Shown piece by piece: positions 14,624 to 20,419 of a stretch of 20,419 nucleotides of DNA (its first letter is position 1; each line of letters begins with the position of its first letter). The DNA is taken from positions 1 through 20,419 of the forward strand of contig CAJJYZ010000039.1 in the NCBI GenBank assembly GCA_905197485.1, written 5' to 3'. A program made the position numbers and the translations under genes. This DNA comes from an uncultured Lachnospiraceae bacterium (GTDB lineage Bacteria > Bacillota > Clostridia > Lachnospirales > Lachnospiraceae). Below the pieces are notes generated by a model, which saw only the letters and a program-made list of their open reading frames with translations, did no database searches and was not told where the DNA came from.

Positions 14624-15883
14624 CTATTTTTCAGCTTTTAATTTCTTATCTGACATTGCAATCGCACTTACTAACGCAATCAGACAAAATACCATCGCCG
14701 CCGTACAAACCGGCCAGATAATACTGTAGTTTCCTGTAATATCAAATAGTAAAGATACAAGAAGCGTTCCGATTCCTCCTCCGAAACGATTAATCGATAC
14801 TACCCATCCATAAATCGGGCCATAATCCCTTGTTCCGAAAATACGACTTGTCAAAAGAGCCGGCATTACCGCTGTAATACCGCAGGCAAGTCCATAGAAC
14901 ACAATCATTCCAAAGAAACCTGGTTTAGAACCTGCAAGAATAAAACATGCAAATGCCGCAATTCCCACACCACAGCTATAAATCGTACCGAATTTCACAC
15001 CTTTTTTATCACAAATCGTACCGATTAAAATCTTACCTAAAATACCAATTGCCATATATCCGGAAACCGCTTTGGCAGCTACCGCCGTACTGTATCCGAT
15101 ATCTGCAAGATATGTTGGCATCTGAAGCGCAGCCCCTGTTGCGATTGTCATAAAGAAAATAGAAGCAAGCAACAGATAAAGCTGCGGGCTTTTCTTTGCT
15201 TCACTGACGGTCATACCGAAACTTGAATCTTCTGTCTTTTTCTGTTGAGCAGCACTTGCGTTTTCCGCCATTCCATATGGACGAAGTCCAATATCCTTTG
15301 GGAAGCTGCGCACAATCAAATATACAACCGGCACACAAACAATCAGCATAATCGCACCGGAAATACGGTCAGATACGCGCCATCCGTAATTAGAAATCCA
15401 AGATTCTGTCAACGGGCTGAAGATAACTCCTCCTACAGAAGAACCAATCGACGCAATACTGATTGCAAGTCCACGACTCTTCTGAAACCAGATTGTAAGC
15501 AGGATAGAAATTGGAAGCAACGTACTTCCTGTAAAGAAGAAGCCTTTCAAAAATGCTAACACAAGAATAGCCCAGATGTTCGGCATAAAAGACCTTCCTA
15601 TCGTACATAACGCGGTGCCTGCAATACAAAGTGGTAAAACTTTTCTTGCTCCCTTGGTTTTATAGAGTTTTCCCCAAATCGGTGCGGAAATTACCGAAGT
15701 TATCATCATTGCAATACTCTGCAATGAAAGTAAGGTACGTGGAACTTGTAAATCATTGTACATCGGCACAATGTATAAATTGCTAACCGACATAACCGGC
15801 GCATGTACGACAATATTAATCAGAATACAAACGCCCAGTATAAACCATGCATAATGAAGTTTTTTCTTAACTGTTTCGCTCAT
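14624..15883 (-). CDS. MFS transporter (oxalate/formate-antiporter-like or monocarboxylate-type)
   Basis: A 419-residue carrier with 12 predicted membrane segments in two halves and a cytoplasmic middle loop rich in charged and Ala residues (about 205-230). Signatures seen: MSVSNLYIVPMYNDLQVPR in the first half, SAPIWGKLYKTKGARKVLP as the MFS loop 2-3 motif, FTGSTLLPISILLTIWFQKSRGLA, and SINRFGGGIGTLLVSLLFD in the second half. The overall look is that of the OFA/monocarboxylate branch of the major facilitator superfamily; the substrate is unknown. It lies 23 bp after the M20 hydrolase gene and 23 bp before the broken paralogue, so it is likely to import the amidohydrolase substrate or export a product. 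GAGGAGGGTG precedes the ATG. Confidence 0.9.
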   Translation of the reverse strand: MSETVKKKLHYAWFILGVCILINIVVHAPVMSVSNLYIVPMYNDLQVPRTLLSLQSIAMMITSVISAPIWGKLYKTKGARKVLPLCIAGTALCTIGRSFMPNIWAILVLAFLKGFFFTGSTLLPISILLTIWFQKSRGLAISIASIGSSVGGVIFSPLTESWISNYGWRVSDRISGAIMLIVCVPVVYLIVRSFPKDIGLRPYGMAENASAAQQKKTEDSSFGMTVSEAKKSPQLYLLLASIFFMTIATGAALQMPTYLADIGYSTAVAAKAVSGYMAIGILGKILIGTICDKKGVKFGTIYSCGVGIAAFACFILAGSKPGFFGMIVFYGLACGITAVMPALLTSRIFGTRDYGPIYGWVVSINRFGGGIGTLLVSLLFDITGNYSIIWPVCTAAMVFCLIALVSAIAMSDKKLKAEK

Positions 15884-15906
15884 AGCAACACCCTCCTCAT
15901 TTGTGT

Positions 15907-17088
15907 TTAGTTATTTTTCAGCCATTCTTTTACTATCTGTGCATATGCCGCTGCACCAATTGGAAGTACCTCTTCATTAAACTGTACTTTCGGATGATGC
16001 TGCCCGAATTTTGTTCCAGGAACTGTATTCGCCCCGAGAATAATGAAAGAAGTCGGTACCCTGTCCGCAACAAACGCGAAGTCCTCTGACCCCGGAAATG
16101 ATTTACTCATTGGCAGCACTTGATTTTCCGGATAAATTTCTCGAAGCGCGGTCAGGCATTGTTTCGCCATACCTGAATCTGCAACGAGAGGAATTGTATA
16201 ATTATCGCTAAATTCAACTTCCACTTCTGCACGAAACGCAGTTGCTATACACTCTACAATCACTTTCATGCGGGAAATCAGCATCTCCCTGACTTCATTT
16301 GAATAAGTACGAATTGTTCCCATCATCATGGCTTCGTCCGGGATTACATTAAATGTAGAGCCACCTGTTATGCATCCAATCGTAAGAACACCCGTTTCTC
16401 CTGATTTTAATTCTCTTGCCTGCAGCTCCTGTAAAGCAATATGAATATGAGATGCAACATTTAACGGGTCAATACACTCATCCGGACGGGAACCATGTCC
16501 TCCTCTTCCTCTGATTTTGATTGTAAATAAATCTGAAGAAGCCGTAGTCGGACCACTAAAAACAATCATTCGTTTGGAAGGTACAACAGCATTGACATGA
16601 ATCGCCATTGCCGCATCTACAGATGGGTTTTCAAGAATCCCTTTTTCAATCACATCTCTTGCCCCTTGCAAATTTTCTTCCCCGGCCTGAAACAAAAGCT
16701 TTACAGTTCCCGGAAGTTCTGCCTCATGCTTTTTTAATAACTTTGCTGCCCCAAGAAGCATCGTTGTATGCAAATCATGACCACAGCAGTGTGCTCTTCC
16801 GGGAACTTCAGATGCAAATGGCAGCCCGCTTTCCTCATTCATCGCAAGGGCGTCCATATCTGCACGCAGAAGAATCACCTTTCCTTCACCTGTACCAACA
16901 GTAGCAGTCACACTATTAGAACCGATTCTTTCCGGCATATACCCGATTTCTTGCAATTTCTCCATAACCAAATCCGCTGTTTTCACTGTCTCAAGTCCAA
17001 GTTCCGGATGTTTATGAATCTGACGGCGAATTTCCGTCAATTCTTCTTTCATCCCTTCTGCTTCCGAAACAAATGTGTTTTCGTTCAT
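15907..17088 (-). CDS. M20 family metallo-amidohydrolase (M20D-like)
   Basis: A 393-residue soluble zinc hydrolase of the M20D group, which includes hippurate and N-acyl-amino-acid hydrolases and indoleacetyl-amino-acid hydrolases. Seen: RRQIHKHPELG near residue 21, LLRADMDAL (about 73-81), the metal-binding Cys102-Gly-His104-Asp-Leu-His107 (HCCGHDLHTTMLLGAA), Glu137-Glu138 in FQAGEEN (usually FQPAEE), His164, and a dimerisation domain with GRGGHGSRP. Near the C-terminus are SFPGSEDFAF and GQHHPKVQFNEE. Residues needed for a two-metal site are present. No signal peptide, so it is cytoplasmic. It is first in an operon with an MFS carrier and a broken MFS copy and is divergent from a putative regulator. 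It likely frees an amino acid from an amide imported by the carrier; the substrate is not known. AAAGGGGA precedes the ATG. Confidence 0.92.
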   Translation of the reverse strand: MNENTFVSEAEGMKEELTEIRRQIHKHPELGLETVKTADLVMEKLQEIGYMPERIGSNSVTATVGTGEGKVILLRADMDALAMNEESGLPFASEVPGRAHCCGHDLHTTMLLGAAKLLKKHEAELPGTVKLLFQAGEENLQGARDVIEKGILENPSVDAAMAIHVNAVVPSKRMIVFSGPTTASSDLFTIKIRGRGGHGSRPDECIDPLNVASHIHIALQELQARELKSGETGVLTIGCITGGSTFNVIPDEAMMMGTIRTYSNEVREMLISRMKVIVECIATAFRAEVEVEFSDNYTIPLVADSGMAKQCLTALREIYPENQVLPMSKSFPGSEDFAFVADRVPTSFIILGANTVPGTKFGQHHPKVQFNEEVLPIGAAAYAQIVKEWLKNN

Positions 17089-17142
17089 TTTTGTATCCCC
17101 TTTCTCGTATTTATTAAATAATTATTAAATAGTATATAAATT

Positions 17143-17171
17143 AATATAGTACCTATTCTCTCTCATATCAA
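17143..17171 (-). promoter_or_regulatory. Promoter of the M20-MFS operon
   Basis: Minus-strand TTGATA (17166-17171) and TATATT (17143-17148) have exactly 17 bp between them, about 55 bp upstream of the M20 ATG. Just upstream of the -35 box are repeats that could bind the divergent regulator. Confidence 0.6.
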
Positions 17172-17175
17172 TTTG

Positions 17176-17205
17176 TTTTGTCAATTTTGTCATGTACAAC
17201 AAAAT
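17176..17205. promoter_or_regulatory. Candidate operator: direct and inverted repeats between divergent promoters
   Basis: The plus strand has TTTTGTCA at 17176-17183 and again at 17185-17192 (9-bp period). ATTTTGT (17184-17190) is also repeated inverted as ACAAAAT (17199-17205). The cluster begins 4 bp upstream of the M20 operon -35 box, and about 70 bp from the regulator's own -10 box. The most likely binder is the adjacent regulator; this is inference from position. Confidence 0.4.
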
Positions 17206-17270
17206 AACCTCTTATTTTTTAGTTGTTTTAGCCAAAAGAATCGCTTTATCTGTTCATTTTCCCGGAATTA

Positions 17271-17279
17271 TGGTATAAA
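17271..17279 (+). promoter_or_regulatory. Extended -10 promoter of the regulator gene
   Basis: The plus strand reads TGGTATAAA (extension TGn plus TATAAA at 17274-17279), about 53 bp before the regulator ATG at 17333. The -35 region has no clear match at 17 bp. Confidence 0.45.
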
Positions 17280-17332
17280 TAATACTAGAAATTTGATTTT
17301 AAATGATTAGAAATCAGTGAGGAATATATAAT

Positions 17333-18676
17333 ATGAACCATAAAATAGCAATACTGGCGCCGAAGCATTTTTGCGACCACATCCAATTCATGCTTCAATT
17401 TTATCATTTGGATTTCTCTAAGAAATGCGAATTATATTTTTATGAATATCATCACCAAGATGAACTGGCACCGCTTTACGACAGTCTCTATGAAGAAATG
17501 GATGGATTCTGCGTAACCGGTGAGTTTTCCGTACAATTGCTAAAAGCGCTCGCTCACAAACCGAAAAAACCGGTTCAGAGTATTTCAGCAAAATCTACTG
17601 AATTTTTCAAAGAATTTTTTCGGCTATTAAACGAAAACAGAAGCCTGGATTTAAGCCGCATCGTAATCGATGCATTTTTGTGGGGCGGTGATTCTGCACC
17701 GAAAACAATCGATGAATTTATCATTACAGATAGACGTTTAGTTGACATCCGTAAAGACATGAAAAATCATATGACTACAGAACAGATTTTAAATTCTGAA
17801 AATCTTGTATTGGAAAACGCAAAAAAACTATGGGAATCCGGAGCAATAGACCATGTCGTATGTCGTCTCGCCTCTGCATACCCGTTATTGTGCGAAGCGG
17901 GTATTCCCTGTTCCTTTGTTTACCCTGCCAGCGATACAATTGTAGACGCTATCGAAATTTTAACAAACAGAATTTCATTAAAACAGATTGAAAAGGGGTT
18001 ACCTGCTGTCATCTATATTACTTCAGAAGAATTGCAAAAAGATATCTTAAGCGGATTAAACACAAATGATTTTAATTTACAAAAAGCAATTTTGGAATTT
18101 GACAGAGAATATATGACCGGGTTTGTATTAAAACAGTCTATCAACGGATACGAAATTTATACAACAAAACAAGTCGTTCAAAACATTACTGACCATTTTA
18201 CAAACTGCAGCCTCAGCAACTACATCTTGAGCCATTTCAATATGCAGACTCAAATCGGTTATGGAATCGGTCAGGATGTGATGCGCGCCCGTTACCACGC
18301 ATTAGAAGCATGTTCCATTGCCAAAAATCAGAAAGAAAGTTATCTGATTATGGCTGACGGAAGTCTGATTGGCCCTCTAAACGCCAAGAACGTACTGAAT
18401 GTTTCTAATTCCGCGAGTTCTTCTGTCATAGACGCCGCCGAAAAATCCGGCCTCGCCATCTCAACAATCCAACGTATTTTATCAGTGGAAGAATTGATGG
18501 GAACAAATGAACTCACAACACAGGACTTAGCTTCTTCGCTTCAGGTAACCGTTGCGAATGCCAATCGTTTCATGAATGCCATGGTTGCCGGCGGATGCGC
18601 CGAAATTATTTCAAAAAAGAAGAGCCACTCCAAGGGGCGTCCAAGCAGAGTATACCGGATTTTAATTCAAAAATAA
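17333..18676 (+). CDS. Putative three-domain transcriptional regulator (winged helix at C-terminus)
   Basis: A 447-residue soluble protein, the only plus-strand gene. I do not recognise a named family. About residues 1-215 look like a two-lobe sensor similar in layout to PrpR_N: MNHKIAILAP at the start and VVCRLASAYPLLCEAGIPCS at 175-194 followed by a PASDTIVDAIEIL helix. About 224-350 resembles a GGDEF- or GTP-cyclohydrolase-III-like fold without catalytic residues: IGYGIGQDVMRARYHALEAC and YLIMADGSLIGPL. About 371-445 is a helix-turn-helix and wing: ELTTQDLASSLQVTVANANRFM, then KGRPSRVYRI. TGAGGA lies seven bases before the ATG. It is divergent from the M20-MFS operon and probably controls it. 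It ends at a shared convergent terminator. The domain assignments are visual and the effector is unknown. Confidence 0.65.
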   Translation: MNHKIAILAPKHFCDHIQFMLQFYHLDFSKKCELYFYEYHHQDELAPLYDSLYEEMDGFCVTGEFSVQLLKALAHKPKKPVQSISAKSTEFFKEFFRLLNENRSLDLSRIVIDAFLWGGDSAPKTIDEFIITDRRLVDIRKDMKNHMTTEQILNSENLVLENAKKLWESGAIDHVVCRLASAYPLLCEAGIPCSFVYPASDTIVDAIEILTNRISLKQIEKGLPAVIYITSEELQKDILSGLNTNDFNLQKAILEFDREYMTGFVLKQSINGYEIYTTKQVVQNITDHFTNCSLSNYILSHFNMQTQIGYGIGQDVMRARYHALEACSIAKNQKESYLIMADGSLIGPLNAKNVLNVSNSASSSVIDAAEKSGLAISTIQRILSVEELMGTNELTTQDLASSLQVTVANANRFMNAMVAGGCAEIISKKKSHSKGRPSRVYRILIQK

Positions 18677-18705
18677 TAAGCTTCCGAAGGAGTTTCCTAT
18701 CCTAT

Positions 18706-18753
18706 AAAAATGGGAGTACGATACCATCTCTTGATATCCCTACTCCCATTTCT
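18706..18753. terminator. Bidirectional terminator between convergent genes
   Basis: An 11-bp perfect stem (AAATGGGAGTA at 18708-18718 with its complement at 18741-18751) encloses a 22-nt loop, with A and T tracts outside both arms. It lies between the plus-strand regulator stop (18676) and the minus-strand HAD gene stop (18757), so it can serve both. Confidence 0.75.
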
Positions 18754-18756
18754 TTC

Positions 18757-19614
18757 TTAATTCTCAATATATTTTTGAATCGCTTTCGCAACGCCTTCTT
18801 CTTCGTTTGTAGCCGTAACATCCATCGCTGCCGCCTTCACATTCTCCAAAGCATTTCCCATCGCAATTCCAACTTCGGCCGCCTCAATCATTTCAATATC
18901 ATTCTCACTATCACCAATCGCCATCACCTGTTCCATCGGAATATGCAGATAATCGGCTAGAAAAGTAAGCCCTGACGCCTTATTCGTTCCTGCTCTCGTA
19001 AATTCAAGATTTCCGAATCCTCCTTCTACCACATGGATATCCGGATTGCTCTGCAAGTATTCCTTCACCGGCTTACGATTAAAATAACCTCCTTCCGGAG
19101 CACTCTGGAAATTCAATGTTACTTTCTGAATCTTTGTAATATCTTCTTTCATATGCATCATAAAATTGTCCAGACCCTTTTGGTATCCTCGAAGCCAATC
19201 CTTTATATATTCCGGAAGCTCCAGATTATCCACATACGATTCGCATTCCAGCGGCATATAATGGGCTCCATCCACAAAGATTGTCATATAAACTTCTTTT
19301 TGTAGTATATACTCTAAAACCGGAATCAATTTTTCCTGGTCCATACATTCCTCAAACAACTGTTTTCTGTCTTTTGTGGCATAAACAGCGCTTCCGTTTC
19401 CCGTAACTACATAATCTATCGGAATCTCCTCTAACTGTTCCCAGGATATTCCATCATAATCTCTTCCGGATGATACTACAATCTGTACGCCCTGTTTCTG
19501 AATTCTGCAAAGAGCCTCTACAGAAGCTCTCGTAATATTTCCTTTTTCATTGAATAACGTACCGTCTAAATCTAACGCCAATAACCGGATTTTCTTTTTC
19601 TCAGTTGTATTCAT
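18757..19614 (-). CDS. Cof-type HAD-IIB family hydrolase
   Basis: A 285-residue cytoplasmic phosphatase of the Cof subfamily of the haloacid dehalogenase superfamily. Seen: motif I LALDLDGTLF with nucleophile Asp15 and acid/base Asp17, motif II Ser in VVSSGRDYDG (about 47-55), motif III Lys near 212 in GTNKASGL, and motif IV GDSENDIEMI (Asp235, Asp239). The C2 cap (about 85-200) determines substrate; these enzymes act on sugar phosphates, nucleotides or flavin and pyridoxal phosphates, and the cap sequence does not tell me which. AGAGGA lies about 10 bases before the ATG. It starts 36 bp after the Fic gene stop, and shares a terminator with the opposing regulator. Confidence 0.93.
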   Translation of the reverse strand: MNTTEKKKIRLLALDLDGTLFNEKGNITRASVEALCRIQKQGVQIVVSSGRDYDGISWEQLEEIPIDYVVTGNGSAVYATKDRKQLFEECMDQEKLIPVLEYILQKEVYMTIFVDGAHYMPLECESYVDNLELPEYIKDWLRGYQKGLDNFMMHMKEDITKIQKVTLNFQSAPEGGYFNRKPVKEYLQSNPDIHVVEGGFGNLEFTRAGTNKASGLTFLADYLHIPMEQVMAIGDSENDIEMIEAAEVGIAMGNALENVKAAAMDVTATNEEEGVAKAIQKYIEN

Positions 19615-19650
19615 TTTAATAAATTCCTCTCGTTTTATATTTCTTTATCC

Positions 19651-20391
19651 CTATTTCTTAAATTTATACTTTCCTTTTCCGTAACCGGATATCGCTTCAA
19701 TCACATCTGCCTCTACCAAATTAGAAAGGAGCTTGGAAGCGCCAGAAGCTTTTAATTCCAGGAGTTCCATAACAGCGCTTCTTCCGAACACTCCGTCAAA
19801 ACCAAACTTTTCAAAAAGTCTATGGATGTGAATCGTAGTTTTTATAGCGAAATCATTGCCTTTTTCAGAAAGTATACTTTCAATGTCCACTTTTCTGTTC
19901 TGAATGTCCACTTTCGCATTTTCAATGTCCACTTTCGCCTCTCCAATGTCTACTTTTTCTTCACTACAGAGTCCGCTTATATGAAGATTTCGATTGCGAA
20001 GCTCATGGTTCTCATTCAAAAGCAGATTCTCGAGAAACGCTTCAAGATATTCTGTTGTTTCGTGGATACCTTTTTGCAAGTTCGTATAATTCGCACGAAC
20101 AAGCGCATTTCTGAAATACCACGCATTTTCTGCAAAAATATCATTGGTTACAGAGAAACCAAGTGTCCTCAAATATTTGATGAAAAATACCGCTGTTGCC
20201 CTTGTATTACCTTCGCCAAAGATATGGATTTGCCATAACCTTGAAATAAAAACAGCAAGATGATGGATAATCTCATCCACCGAAAGGCCTTTATAGCTAA
20301 AATCTTTTTCTTGCGAAAAGTCATATTCAAGAGTTGCTCTCAATCCCGAAGCGCTGCCGTAGAGTGGTCCTATGTCAAGATTTAGTACAAG
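19651..20391 (-). pseudogene. Fic-family protein, N-terminally truncated
   Basis: The frame is open from a TAA at 20392-20394 to 19651 and encodes the C-terminal two thirds of a Fic-domain protein. It begins LDIGPLYGSASGLRATLEYD, which looks like the interior of such a protein, with no usable start codon or ribosome binding site there; the first candidate, TTG at 20343, has none. Fic motif: HIFGEGNTRATA, which keeps His, Phe, Gly, Asn and the first Arg but has Ala in the second Arg position of HxFxxGNxRxxR. A heptad-like linker repeats KVDIxxx four times, then a winged-helix-like C-terminus (FGRSAVMELLELKASGASKLL). Fic proteins AMPylate target proteins; with the N-terminus gone this copy is probably inactive. 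The break coincides with a 28-bp palindrome at the window end. I cannot exclude that the missing part continues beyond the window after an inserted element. Confidence 0.75.
19882..19965 (-). repeat. Four 21-bp in-frame tandem repeats in the Fic linker
   Basis: Plus-strand AATGTCCAC recurs at 19882, 19903 and 19924, with AATGTCTAC at 19945, an exact 21-bp period. It encodes KVDI(E/Q/G)xx repeats between the Fic domain and the winged helix. The nucleotide repeats are near identical, which allows copy-number change by slippage without a frame shift. Confidence 0.8.
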
Positions 20392-20418
20392 TTAAAATGA
20401 GGTTTTCCTCATCTTAAC
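20391..20418. repeat. 28-bp palindrome at the break of the Fic gene
   Basis: Arms 20391-20402 and 20407-20418 (12 bp, one non-Watson-Crick pair, G-U in the minus-strand RNA) enclose a TTTT/AAAA loop. It starts exactly where the Fic reading frame ends. It could be the hairpin end of an inserted element or a terminator of a minus-strand gene to the right; the window stops one base later, so I cannot tell. Confidence 0.6.
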
Positions 20419-20419
20419 C

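Noticed and set aside
19882..19965. Regular 21-bp repeats as a CRISPR-like array
   Set aside because: Repeats are contiguous, without unique spacers, and in frame inside a protein.

Overview
The window looks like a chromosomal segment of a gut-type Lachnospiraceae or close relative (low-GC Clostridia). The reasons are moderate-to-low GC, strong AGGAGG-type ribosome binding sites, the rpmG-secE-nusG-rplK-rplA cluster, a DUF3798 ABC transporter, a double-cubane-cluster reductase of strict anaerobes, and DUF2752/DUF4234 membrane proteins. The family calls come from reading the proteins, and the taxon is an inference. Every gene is on the minus strand except one regulator at 17333-18676. I see no rRNA, tRNA, CRISPR array or complete insertion sequence.

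Reading the minus strand (right to left): the right edge (19651-20391) holds the C-terminal part of a Fic-family gene that is cut off by a stop codon inside a 28-bp palindrome at the window end. Next comes a Cof-type HAD phosphatase (18757-19614). A convergent terminator separates it from a plus-strand regulator (17333-18676), which combines a PrpR_N-like N-terminus, a GGDEF/GTP-cyclohydrolase-III-like middle and a winged helix. That regulator is divergent from an operon of an M20 amidohydrolase (15907-17088), an MFS carrier (14624-15883) and a second MFS copy broken by a single in-frame amber codon (13365-14600). The divergent intergenic region has recognisable promoters on both sides and operator-like repeats. 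Together these genes look like a regulated system for taking up and cleaving an unknown amide or N-acyl-amino acid.

The middle contains an Rpn-like nuclease followed closely by a CPA-type cation/proton antiporter (10965-13069), a stand-alone double-cubane-cluster reductase (9693-10841) with a strong terminator, and a small DUF4234-DUF2752 membrane-protein pair (8763-9454).

The left half starts with the housekeeping operon rpmG-secE-nusG-rplK-rplA (6466-8632; rpmG is only 49 codons, with a GTG start). Near-identical elements resembling the 23S rRNA binding site of L1 precede both rplK and rplA. The operon ends in a terminator right after rplA, with no rplJ-rplL. Then comes a promoter-driven four-gene ABC importer: DUF3798 lipoprotein, duplicated ATPase and two permeases (1373-6225). 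An attenuating hairpin lies after the lipoprotein gene. The window ends with a ThrE-type threonine/serine exporter (59-1294).

The most interesting places are the M20/MFS/regulator locus, the DUF3798 transporter with its altered ATPase motifs, the two L1-site mimics, the amber-interrupted MFS gene and the truncated Fic gene ending in a palindrome.
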